A program made the translations under genes and the position numbers. The notes beneath the pieces are model-generated. The model ran no database searches. It saw nothing but the letters and a program-made list of their open reading frames with translations, and was not told where the DNA came from. A stretch of DNA of 64,000 bases from Cladopsammia gracilis (taxonomy: Eukaryota; Cnidaria; Anthozoa; Scleractinia; Dendrophylliidae), in assembly GCA_022457155.1 (NCBI GenBank), contig JAJGOT010000237.1, forward strand, positions 949,501 through 1,013,500, given 5' to 3'. Position 1 is the stretch's first letter; each line of letters starts with the position of its first letter. This document shows, one piece after another, positions 29,888 to 37,714 of this stretch.

Positions 29888-30433
29888 ATGAGAGCGAGAG
29901 AAGTGATCGAAGGGAGCGAGCGAAGCGAGCCGAGCCGAGTGAAGCGAGCGCGAAAACAAAACATCTTTGGTTTCAATCACATCAACCCCGCAATTCGGGA
30001 AGAAGAACTGGAAGAGATCAAAAAACTTTATCGATTTTATCACAAAAGATTTTGGTGTTTGAAACGAGCGCATGGTCGATTCAAGAAAATGAATCTGCTC
30101 ATGAATTTGACCTCTTCCGGTCTGGTTGCAATCGGGACGATTGCTGGGGCAACAACAATGAATCCAATCGTTTTGGGAGTGATTTCAGGAGCAGGACTGA
30201 TCTTGAAAACCGCGAATGAAATGAAGAATCTGAAAAGCAAAATTAAGATGGCGAAATTCGCTTTCACCACCTATGAAAAAACATTGAGTGATTTGCGCTT
30301 CGCTTTGCGGGGAGGAAAATTCGACAGGGATGAATTTTTGTTTTCAATGGAAGCGATTGATGGGATTGTGATTGATTTGGGGTTGGATTTGGAAAAGTTT
30401 GAAGCTGAATGGGAGAAAAAATTTGAGGGTTGA
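29888..30433 (+). CDS. small protein with central hydrophobic hairpin
   Basis: 181 residues from MRAREV, 4 bp after the fibre stop. A basic N-terminus encoded by GCGAAGCGA-type microrepeats is followed by a charged helix (EEELEEIKKLYRFYHKRF). A ~38-residue hydrophobic segment comes next (about 70-107: SSGLVAIGTIAGATT, IVLGVISGAGLIL), likely two membrane passes, and then a helical C-terminus. It could be a virion membrane or lysis-type protein. No family recognised. Confidence 0.65.
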   Translation: MRAREVIEGSERSEPSRVKRARKQNIFGFNHINPAIREEELEEIKKLYRFYHKRFWCLKRAHGRFKKMNLLMNLTSSGLVAIGTIAGATTMNPIVLGVISGAGLILKTANEMKNLKSKIKMAKFAFTTYEKTLSDLRFALRGGKFDRDEFLFSMEAIDGIVIDLGLDLEKFEAEWEKKFEG

Positions 30434-30490
30434 ACGAGAATTTTCATTTCCCGAAAATGAAAAATCATGCAAGAAATCAGAGGAAAAAAT

Positions 30491-31090
30491 TCATTTATAT
30501 TTCCTGATTTTATTGAAGATATCAACGTGAAATGTTCTTTCATTTTTATTCAAACAGGCAACGAATTTCATTCGTTTCATGTTAAGAGATTTTTTACTTC
30601 CAACAGAAAAATCCTTCTCCACATCTGCTAAACAACGCTCTTTGTTAATCGGAAATGCCACTCTGCAGATAATGGAGATGATTTCAATAAATGAAACACT
30701 TTCCTCATTGTAGATTAATTCCCTTTTTTTCCAATCAAATTTGAGATCTTCATCCGCAAATAATTTATTAACAATCTGTCTGCAAAAATCATCCAGGGAT
30801 GAAAAGGCGACCTTGAATTTGTCAAACCATTCCTCATCCATTGGGAGTGAAGAAAAATCTATCTGGGGAGAATCTGATCCTTCCACTTTTGGTTCTTCCA
30901 CTTTTGGTTCTCTGAGATAAAATATTTTCTTATCCGATCTCCGGGTGATGGATGAGTTTCCTTTTTTCAATGCATTGGTGATGGCGCAATTTGAAATGCT
31001 ATATTCTTTCGCTGCCGAATTCACGGAGAAGAAGGTTTTGGTTTTTTTCCCGTCGGAGATTGAAAAATGTTTAGTTGCTGGCTTCGACAT
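30491..31090 (-). CDS. HTH-module protein A (paralogous module with 33001-33489)
   Basis: 199 residues. Residues ~15-60 form a module, KTFFSVNSAAKEYSISNCAI...RRSDKKIFYLRE, that aligns position by position with the N-terminus of the protein at 33001-33489 and resembles short helix-turn-helix/NUMOD-type DNA-binding repeats. An EPKVEEPKVEG linker and a helical C-terminal domain (~80-199) follow. aaataaaATG precedes the start. Likely a sequence-specific DNA-binding regulator; the C-terminal part is unrecognised. Confidence 0.6.
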   Translation of the reverse strand: MSKPATKHFSISDGKKTKTFFSVNSAAKEYSISNCAITNALKKGNSSITRRSDKKIFYLREPKVEEPKVEGSDSPQIDFSSLPMDEEWFDKFKVAFSSLDDFCRQIVNKLFADEDLKFDWKKRELIYNEESVSFIEIISIICRVAFPINKERCLADVEKDFSVGSKKSLNMKRMKFVACLNKNERTFHVDIFNKIRKYK

Positions 31091-31199
31091 TTTATTTAGA
31101 TAAAAAAAGGAAATAAAAAATTAAAATCACATTTTATCCATTTATTTCCCCATTTTAGCTAGTTATTTCTCCAATTTAGTTAACTAGGATTTAGATGAA

Positions 31200-32130
31200 A
31201 TGAAGCAGAAATTTTCCTGAATTTTCCTGAATTTGAATTAAAAGCTGATTTTCAGCGAAAGATTTTTTATTCCCGGAGAGATATTTTAATTCCGGAGAGA
31301 TTTTTCATCCCAAAATCCGTTTTTGGAGAGATTTTTCATTCCAAAATCAGTTTTTGTGGGTAATTTTTCGTTCTGAAATCCATTTTGGAGAAAATTTTTC
31401 ATCCCGGAGAATTTTTTCATCCCCCGGAAATTGATTTCATTCAAAATTATTTTGGAAAAAAATTTTCCTCAAAATAATTTTGGAGAAATATTTTCCGGAG
31501 AGAAATTTCATTCCAAAATCAGTTTCCGGAGAAATTTCAAGTTCAGCAAAAAATATTTTTCCCGGAGTCAAAAAAAAATTCTTCCCGGAGTTGGATTCCG
31601 CAAATCAAATTCTGAGGATTCAGAATTCAAAAATTATTTTCCGGAGCAGATTTCAGAATTTTTTCCCCGGAGTGGATTTCAGAATTCAGAATTCAAAAAT
31701 TATTTTCCGGAGCAGATTTCAGAATTTTTTCCCCGGAGTGGATTTCAGAATTCAGATTTCAAAAATTATTTTCCGGAGTGGATTTCAGAATTTTTTTCCC
31801 CGGAGTGGATTTCAGAATTTTTTTCCCCGGAGTGGATTTCAGAATTTTTTCCCCGGAGTTGGATTCCGCAAATTATTTTCTGGGGATTCAGAATTTATTT
31901 TCCCGAAACCGAATACCAAATTCTTCCCGGAGCGGATTTGGGAAAAAATCAACCGATCGTGCGTGGAAAATCTGCCCAAAATGAACTGAAAAAATCTGGG
32001 GCAAAATCAGACCTGTCACACGTGGCAAATCTGAAAAAATCAGGAAAAAGGTTCTGCCCAAATTCACTGAAAAATCACAAAAATATTTTTCAGAATCAGA
32101 TTCTGGAAAATAATTTGGAGTTTCCTCCAG
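31200..32130. repeat. G+C-poor repeat field with CCGGAG iterons (candidate origin/regulatory region)
   Basis: Repeats of two kinds are interleaved: ccggagagatttttcat-type units (31265-31430) and ttttccggagcagatttca / ccccggagtggatttcaga units (31560-31870), the latter including two ~66-bp and several ~31-bp tandem copies. Every unit contains CCGGAG. Frames of 269, 169 and 68 codons run through it, but they are open in parallel because the repeat lacks stops, and the peptides are Phe/Ser low complexity. The longest non-genic tract of the element; it lies between the accessory genes. Confidence 0.7.
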
Positions 32131-32142
32131 ATCTCAGCGAGA

Positions 32143-32766
32143 TCAAACTTCATCATCCTCATTCTTATCTTCAAACTCATCGAATTCTGAGGCAGCTTCC
32201 ACCTTTTCCTCCACCAAAACTTCATCCACGATGCATGTGATGGCTTTCAGATTTCCGCAGAAAAGATGTTTGATTGAAAACACAACTTGCCCCCGGAGAG
32301 GAACGCCAATGAGTTCTTTTTGCCTCAGGATTGGTTTTTTCTTCCCATCGTCGCATAATTCCCAAAATCTGCAGGAGAAATCCGTGTGCTTGAGTTTGGA
32401 GGGATAAATCTTGGCATAAATCTTTTCCTGCTCGGATTTGTCGATTTTCACGAGAGTGAAATCTCCCTCCTGAAATCGAGCAAAATTCGGACCGATCTCT
32501 TTGACTTCCGACTTCTTTTTCATCGCAGCAGAGTTGAGATGTTTTTCCAAATCTTTGAAAAATTCGATGTTTTCTTCCGGAAGAGTGATTCCCAGAGAAA
32601 ACGAGTCACCTTGATGAGCGAAAATCTTGAATTTGGTTTGGAGTTTCACTTTGAGCCATTTGCCATCGTGGAGGCATGGGAGAAGGCAGAAAGAGATTTT
32701 TCCGGAAGATTTTTTCACGGGGTTGTCGAGAGAGCAGTCGGGGATAGATATTTTCTCGGGATTCAT
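32143..32766 (-). CDS. putative single-stranded-DNA-binding protein with acidic tail
   Basis: 207 residues from MNPEKISIPD; longer readings would overlap the 61-residue gene upstream. The body is beta-prone with basic and aromatic residues (GKWLKVKLQTKFKIF, LRGQVVFSIKHLF), as in OB-fold proteins. It ends in a very acidic tail (EFDEFEDKNEDDEV), a hallmark of SSBs such as phage gp2.5. It lies with PolB and the HTH protein. The function is inference from composition and tail; no diagnostic motif is visible. Confidence 0.5.
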   Translation of the reverse strand: MNPEKISIPDCSLDNPVKKSSGKISFCLLPCLHDGKWLKVKLQTKFKIFAHQGDSFSLGITLPEENIEFFKDLEKHLNSAAMKKKSEVKEIGPNFARFQEGDFTLVKIDKSEQEKIYAKIYPSKLKHTDFSCRFWELCDDGKKKPILRQKELIGVPLRGQVVFSIKHLFCGNLKAITCIVDEVLVEEKVEAASEFDEFEDKNEDDEV

Positions 32767-32791
32767 TTTTTGGGAGGAGATAAAAAATAAA

Positions 32792-32977
32792 TTAAATCGC
32801 GAAAATCCATTTTTCCATGAACTTGCGATCCTCTTCCGTTTTGACTGGGAGAAAACCAGTGGCCATATCCACAGCTTTTTGAAAGTTTCTTTCTGCGTCA
32901 CACGCTTTTTCCCAGTCCGTTTCCTCTTTGATTTTTTCTGCCTCTTTCGGAGGAGTGGATTTCTTTTCACTTGACAT
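32792..32977 (-). CDS. small charged helical protein
   Basis: 61 residues, starting MSSEKKSTPPKEAEK, mostly charged helix with TDWEKACDAERNFQKAVD and a hydrophobic end (FMEKWIFAI). A gaaaaaATG start context and tight spacing (25 bp to the next gene, 23 bp from the previous) support it as real. Unrecognised. Confidence 0.5.
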   Translation of the reverse strand: MSSEKKSTPPKEAEKIKEETDWEKACDAERNFQKAVDMATGFLPVKTEEDRKFMEKWIFAI

Positions 32978-33000
32978 TTTTTCTCCAATGAAGAAAAAAT

Positions 33001-33489
33001 TTAAAACGTGGCTTGAAAATCTTCAACGCATTTGTTCATATCAAACTGTTTGGTGGTGGAAAATTTGGAGGCTCCTTTTCTTGCCCGAGCATGAAGAAAT
33101 TTTTCATCTGCAGCCTTCACTCTCGTGTAATGGATAAGCTGCTCCAATCTGGGAGAAGCCCAAGTGACTTCGTGAGATTTCTCCTGTGAATCCAGAAAAT
33201 GTGTTTTTTTCTTGCAGAGTTGATTGAAAAAAACTGTGCGTGATAACCCAAATCGTTCCTGAATTTCCTCTGCGGTGAAAAAATCTTCCCCATCAATCGA
33301 AATAAATGGTGTGTCTTCTTCATCCTGAATCCAGAACACTTTTTGATCGGCTCTTTTGAAATACTTAATGTTCCCTGATTTGAGAACTCGGAAAATCACC
33401 TTGGAAGGGAGTCCAGTTTTTTCACTGGCTTCTTTGAATGTGAAAAAAGTTTGTTTTTCTTTTCCTTCTTCCTGAATCGAAAACTTCAT
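33001..33489 (-). CDS. HTH-module protein B
   Basis: 162 residues from MKFSIQEEGK; an upstream ATG lies within the palindromic promoter. It has two tandem helix-turn-helix-like modules: QTFFTFKEASEKTGLPSK...RADQKVFWIQ (about 13-55) and EDFFTAEEIQERFGLSRT (about 65-90). The first matches the module in the protein at 30491-31090. The rest is basic (HARARKGASKFSTTK). Divergent from PolB across a 41-bp palindrome, so it may repress or activate that promoter. Regulator role inferred. Confidence 0.6.
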   Translation of the reverse strand: MKFSIQEEGKEKQTFFTFKEASEKTGLPSKVIFRVLKSGNIKYFKRADQKVFWIQDEEDTPFISIDGEDFFTAEEIQERFGLSRTVFFNQLCKKKTHFLDSQEKSHEVTWASPRLEQLIHYTRVKAADEKFLHARARKGASKFSTTKQFDMNKCVEDFQATF

Positions 33490-33530
33490 TTTTGAATGGA
33501 GAAAAAATATTTTTTCTTTTTTCATTCAAA
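33490..33530. promoter_or_regulatory. palindromic bidirectional promoter 2
   Basis: Between the divergent ATGs of HTH protein B and PolB, ttgaatg and cattcaa flank agaaaaaatattttttct, giving an imperfect palindrome of the whole 41 bp. It has the same design as the promoter at 27397-27452 with unrelated sequence. Confidence 0.65.
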
Positions 33531-36500
33531 ATGTCAACCCTGAAAGAATTAAGAGATCGTGCACGTTCGGAAGGAATGGTGGGATTCTCCCGGATGAAAA
33601 AAGCCGATCTGGAAAAAGAGCTGCAAAACCCACAGAGAAAAATCATCAAGAAAACATCTTTTCCTGCGGTGAAATCAGTTATTCAAAGAATTCTTCCAGA
33701 AAGAGTCTCGACAGTTGTTGAGTCATCCCTTGATTCAATGAATGATTGGTTTGGAAAGATAAAGAAAAGAGTTGATTGGAATCTGAAGGAAAGAACTCGG
33801 GAAAAACTGTTGAAGTTGAATGCGAAAATTGGAGAGATGTTGAAGAAACCTGAATTTGATATTGAAGAAAATCCAGGGTTGGGTGGATCGACTTTTGTTG
33901 TCCAGGGAAAAGACGGATATGGGGCAGAAGGATTCTTGAAGAACGTGACAGGAAATGTGATGGCAATTCTGAAGAAACATTTTGGGTTCAAAGTGAAAAT
34001 GGTTTTGGTTTGCAGAATGATTTCTCATAATTTAGCAGAGGAAACATCCATTGAAAATGACGCCTTCTTTTCTTCCCTGGTTGAAGAAGTTTTTGAAGGA
34101 ACTGACTTGGAACAATTGCTGAAAAAAATGAATGAATGGATGTTGGAAAACATGCGGAATTTCCAAAGGGGAAGAAGCAACTGGAGATTCTTGCGAGTTG
34201 AAAGATTAGAAATTCATCTGGATGAAATGACTGTTGGAAAATTCATTCCACTTCCTGATTGGCTTGCTGCTAAAAAAGCTTTGACAAACATGCAAAATGA
34301 AAATGATGATGAATGCTACAAGTGGTGCATGGGAAGATGGAAAAATCCAGTGGAGAAAAATCCACAAAGAATAACTCCTTTGTTGAGAAAACAATGCGAG
34401 GAGGAATTCAATTGGGAAGGAATTTCATTCCCCATTTCATGGCGAGACATTGATCGATTTGAAAGACAAAATAACATTTCTGTGAATGTCTTGGGGATTG
34501 TTGAGGGGAACATCGCGACTTTGAGAAAAGCAAGGGAAAAGAAAGAGAATCATGTGATTCTTTTCAAACTGAAAAACGGAGAAAATGAACATTTCGCTTT
34601 GGTGAATAATTTAAATCGTTTGTGGTTTGGAGAAGATTCTAAGAACAAAAACCAAAGGCATGTTTGTGATGGTTGCCTCAATTCATTCAACTCCAAAGAA
34701 TCACTCGATGTTCATCAAGAATTTTGCACGGATGATGGAGTGAAAGCTGTTCTCCCTCCAGCAGAATCAATCATGAAATTCAAGAAAGTGGCATGCGCAA
34801 CAACCGTTCCCTTTGTCATCTACGCTGATTTTGAGTCGATTTTGGAGAAAACAGAAAAGCAAATTGGGGAAAAAACAACGCAAATTCAACATCATATTCC
34901 CTGCAGCTTTTGTTTTCTTCCTGTGAGCCGAGTTGGGGTTGATTTCTCCCCAGTTTTCTTTCGTGGAAAAGAAGGAGATGATGTTGGGAGAGAATTTCTG
35001 GAGAAATTAGTTGATCAGGTGAAATGGATTCTAAATGATGTGCGAAGACCAATGCTGAGAAAAAATTGGAAGAGAATTCTTTGGAAGAAAGAAGAAAAGG
35101 AAGCATTTGAGAAAACTGATATTTGTTGGCTTTGCAGGAAAAAGATTGTGGAAAAAAAAGTTGCTGATCATTGTCATCTGACTGGAGAATTTCGCGGAGC
35201 TGCTCATGAATATTGTAATTTGCAAGCGAAAGTGCCAGATTTCACTCCAGTCTTCATTCACAATTTGGATGGATATGATTCCCATCTTTTCATCAAAAAC
35301 ATGACAAATGAATTTGGAGAGATTGATGCAATCCCAAACAATGATGAAAAATATATTTCTTTCTCCCTGAAAATTGTTTGGGGAACATTTGAAGATGAAG
35401 AGGGAAAAAAACATGATTTGAAACATGAAATTCGCTTTGTTGACTCCCTGAAATTTATGAATTCTTCTTTAGCAAATCTTGTTGGAAATTTGGGGAAAGA
35501 TGAGTTGCATTGCTTGAAAAGATTTTTCCCAGAGGATGTTAATTTACTTTCCAGAAAAGGAGTTTTTCCCTATGAATTCATGGATTCATTTGAAAAATTC
35601 GGTTGTGAGCTTCCTGGGAAAGATGCCTTTTTCTCCCAGTTGTCTGGAGAAGAAATTTCAGATGAAGATTTCGCTCACGCTGAAAATGTCTGGAAAAAAT
35701 TTGAAATGTCAAATCTGGGAGAATATCACGATCTTTATCTCAAAACGGATGTTTTTCTCCTGGCAGATGTTGTAGAAAATTTCAGGAAAGTTTTGATGGA
35801 AAACTATCTATTGGACCCCGCATGGTTTTTGACTGCCCCCTCTTTCTTTTGGGATGCTATGTTGAAAATGACAGGAGTTGAGTTGGAATTGATTTGCGAA
35901 GAAAATATAGAAATGGTTCGTTTTTTTGAAAGACAAATTCGTGGAGGAGTTTCCACAGTCTTTCACAGATTTTCTCGAGCAAACAACAAATTCATGGAAG
36001 ATTTTGATCCTTCCCAACCATCAAAGTTCATCGTTTATCTCGATGCAAATTCTCTTTATCCAACTGCGATGGTGGAACCACTCCCTGTGGGAGGATTTGA
36101 ATGGTTGAGTGAAGGAGTTTTGAAGAATTGGGAGAAGATTGTTGATTCAGAAGGTCATGGATGTGTCCTGGAAGTTGACTTGGAATATCCAGATGAATTG
36201 CATGATTTCCACAATGATTTTCCTTTAGCTCCGGAATTGCTGGAGGTAAATGGATTCTCTAAGTTGATTCCCAATCTCAAAGATAAAGAGAAAATGGTTT
36301 TGGATGGAAGGAGTTTGAAATTTTTTCTTTCCCTGGGAATGAAACTGAAAAAGATTTGGAGAGGAATTGGATTTCGAGAAGAAGCTTTCATGAAACCTTT
36401 CATTGAATGGAATACGAAACTGAGAACAGCCGCCAAAAATGATTTTGAGAAAGATCTTTCCAAACTGGCAAGCAATGCTGTTTATGGGAAAACCATGGAA

Positions 36501-37250
36501 AATGTTAGGAATAGAATTAACATGAAACTGGTGAATGATAGGAAGAAAAAAGCAAAGTTGGTGAAAAAGATCAACTTTAAACACGCAACCAAATTTGGAG
36601 AGAAAGTGGCTGCTATTCACATGAGGAAAACAAAAGTTATTTTGAACAAACCAATTTTTGTTGGAGCAGCCATTCTCGATCTCTCCAAAATTCACATGTT
36701 CAAATTTCATTATGGTTATGTGAAAAAAAAGTGGGAGAAAGTCAAAGTTCTCTATTCTGACACAGATTCCCTGATTTTGGAGATTGAAACGGATGATTTC
36801 TTCGCTGACACTGCTGGAGATGTTGAGAAATGGTTTGACACATCGGCATACCCGAAAGATCATTTCGCTGTAGAAAATGGCTTTCCTGTTGGGAAGAACA
36901 AGAAAATTTTAGGAATGTTTAAAGATGAAGCAGGAGGCAAAATCATTCGTGAATTTGTTGGGTTGAGACCAAAATGTTATTCCATCAAGATAGATGAGGG
37001 AAAAGGAATCAAGAAAGCAAAGGGAACAAAAAAGAATGTGGTGAAAAATAGGATTTCGCATGAAGATTTTGTACGCGTTCTTCATGGTGAAAAATTTCCT
37101 CCAATGAAAAATGTTTCTCTCCGGTCACATCTGCATGAGATTTTCACTGAGCAAATTTGGAAAATGGCTTTGTGTGCTGATGATGACAAGAGAGTTGTGA
37201 TGGATGATGGAGTGATGACTTTGGCTATTGGTCATTGGAGATTGAGATGA
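33531..37250 (+). CDS. polB: family B DNA polymerase (protein-primed type) of Maverick/Polinton
   Basis: 1,239 residues from MSTLKELRDR; an ATG 13 codons upstream lies in the palindromic promoter. Order: a SAP/Rho-N-like start (LKELRDRARSEGMVGFSRMKK); a Polinton-specific N-terminal region; a C2H2-like finger (CDGC...HQEFC, ~380); exonuclease motif I YADFES (D433); a Zn/EndoVII-like insert (CWLC...DHCHLTGEFRG...CN, ~532-565); exo II HNLDGYDSH; exo III YLKTDVFLL; palm motif A DANSLYP (838), motif B KLASNAVYGKT (978) and motif C YSDTDSL (1077). All catalytic acids are present. It would copy the linear genome from its ends and proofread. Confidence 0.95.
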   Translation: MSTLKELRDRARSEGMVGFSRMKKADLEKELQNPQRKIIKKTSFPAVKSVIQRILPERVSTVVESSLDSMNDWFGKIKKRVDWNLKERTREKLLKLNAKIGEMLKKPEFDIEENPGLGGSTFVVQGKDGYGAEGFLKNVTGNVMAILKKHFGFKVKMVLVCRMISHNLAEETSIENDAFFSSLVEEVFEGTDLEQLLKKMNEWMLENMRNFQRGRSNWRFLRVERLEIHLDEMTVGKFIPLPDWLAAKKALTNMQNENDDECYKWCMGRWKNPVEKNPQRITPLLRKQCEEEFNWEGISFPISWRDIDRFERQNNISVNVLGIVEGNIATLRKAREKKENHVILFKLKNGENEHFALVNNLNRLWFGEDSKNKNQRHVCDGCLNSFNSKESLDVHQEFCTDDGVKAVLPPAESIMKFKKVACATTVPFVIYADFESILEKTEKQIGEKTTQIQHHIPCSFCFLPVSRVGVDFSPVFFRGKEGDDVGREFLEKLVDQVKWILNDVRRPMLRKNWKRILWKKEEKEAFEKTDICWLCRKKIVEKKVADHCHLTGEFRGAAHEYCNLQAKVPDFTPVFIHNLDGYDSHLFIKNMTNEFGEIDAIPNNDEKYISFSLKIVWGTFEDEEGKKHDLKHEIRFVDSLKFMNSSLANLVGNLGKDELHCLKRFFPEDVNLLSRKGVFPYEFMDSFEKFGCELPGKDAFFSQLSGEEISDEDFAHAENVWKKFEMSNLGEYHDLYLKTDVFLLADVVENFRKVLMENYLLDPAWFLTAPSFFWDAMLKMTGVELELICEENIEMVRFFERQIRGGVSTVFHRFSRANNKFMEDFDPSQPSKFIVYLDANSLYPTAMVEPLPVGGFEWLSEGVLKNWEKIVDSEGHGCVLEVDLEYPDELHDFHNDFPLAPELLEVNGFSKLIPNLKDKEKMVLDGRSLKFFLSLGMKLKKIWRGIGFREEAFMKPFIEWNTKLRTAAKNDFEKDLSKLASNAVYGKTMENVRNRINMKLVNDRKKKAKLVKKINFKHATKFGEKVAAIHMRKTKVILNKPIFVGAAILDLSKIHMFKFHYGYVKKKWEKVKVLYSDTDSLILEIETDDFFADTAGDVEKWFDTSAYPKDHFAVENGFPVGKNKKILGMFKDEAGGKIIREFVGLRPKCYSIKIDEGKGIKKAKGTKKNVVKNRISHEDFVRVLHGEKFPPMKNVSLRSHLHEIFTEQIWKMALCADDDKRVVMDDGVMTLAIGHWRLR

Positions 37251-37312
37251 AATTTTCAGTGTGATTTTTTGAGAGAGTTGCCATCGCCAGATTTTATCGA
37301 AGTGAAATATTC

Positions 37313-37357
37313 TAAAATGGTATGTTTTTTTGTGGTCAATATGAGGGGAAAAAAAGT
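37313..37357. repeat. inner terminal inverted repeat of the Polinton, right
   Basis: The reverse complement matches 19261-19304 almost exactly. It sits between the PolB stop and the right terminal block; weaker similarity extends back to about 37280. Confidence 0.8.
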
Positions 37358-37708
37358 AGTAGATATAGAAGAAGGGTTCTGGCACACTTTCAAAATCGTA
37401 GCATGTTAACACAAAACAGAATTTTATTTTATTTTATGTTAAATTCAACAACAACAAAAAATGATTGTCGTTCCCCAATTTTCTGTTCGTTCGCGAACAG
37501 AAAATATTAAAAATCAAATTCCTCCCCATTTTGTTAAATTTAACATAACACATGTTAATTGACTTGTTTTTGTTTTACGTATGCGATCGAGCAGAAAATC
37601 AATCATCTTATGTATTGCTAAATTGAACGTCAACTGATGACAATTTCTGTTTTGTGTTAACTTACTACGATTTTGAAAGTGTGCCAGAACCCTTCTTCTA
37701 TATCTACT
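37358..37708. repeat. Polinton right terminal block (same orientation as the left)
   Basis: Appears identical to 18910-19260 over 351 bp, in direct orientation. Because the block is palindromic at its ends, the element still terminates in inverted repeats (~62 bp), but the asymmetric centre is in the opposite configuration relative to the element's interior (flop). Confidence 0.9.
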
Positions 37709-37714
37709 CCTGGA
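37709..37714. other. right target-site duplication of the Polinton
   Basis: cctgga, identical to 18904-18909. Removing the element and one copy would restore ...ggccctgga-gatgag.... Confidence 0.85.

Larger units (their letters stand above)
18910..37708. mobile_element. Maverick/Polinton (adintovirus-type) provirus, apparently complete
   Basis: An 18,799-bp element bounded by AGTAGATATAG/CTATATCTACT termini and a 6-bp duplication. It carries the family's defining set: protein-primed-type PolB, retroviral-type integrase, adenain-type protease, packaging ATPase, double-jelly-roll capsid and penton-like proteins. Accessory genes include VLTF3-like, PLA2-domain, tail-fibre-like, pX/pVI-like, HTH and SSB-like proteins. 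All major frames are open and both 351-bp terminal blocks appear identical, so insertion is probably recent and the copy may still be competent; that is inference. Gene order: two rightward genes at the left end, an eight-gene leftward capsid/integrase block, a rightward ATPase-fibre-membrane block, leftward accessory genes, then rightward PolB. Confidence 0.95.

Noticed and set aside
31431..32240. 269-codon open frame through the CCGGAG repeats
   Set aside because: At least two other frames are open over the same repeats, the peptide is Phe/Ser low complexity, and the end overlaps the SSB-like gene on the other strand. Treated as repeat DNA.
32767..32988. 74-codon N-terminal extension of the SSB-like gene
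   Set aside because: It is Lys/Arg-rich, overlaps the convincing 61-codon gene in another frame, and starts without the A-rich ATG context seen at other genes.
18910..37708. LTR-retrotransposon interpretation of the direct 351-bp repeats
   Set aside because: Direct repeats at both ends look like LTRs, but there is no gag, reverse transcriptase or primer-binding site. The internal genes are those of a Polinton, and the inner ~45 bp are inverted, not direct.
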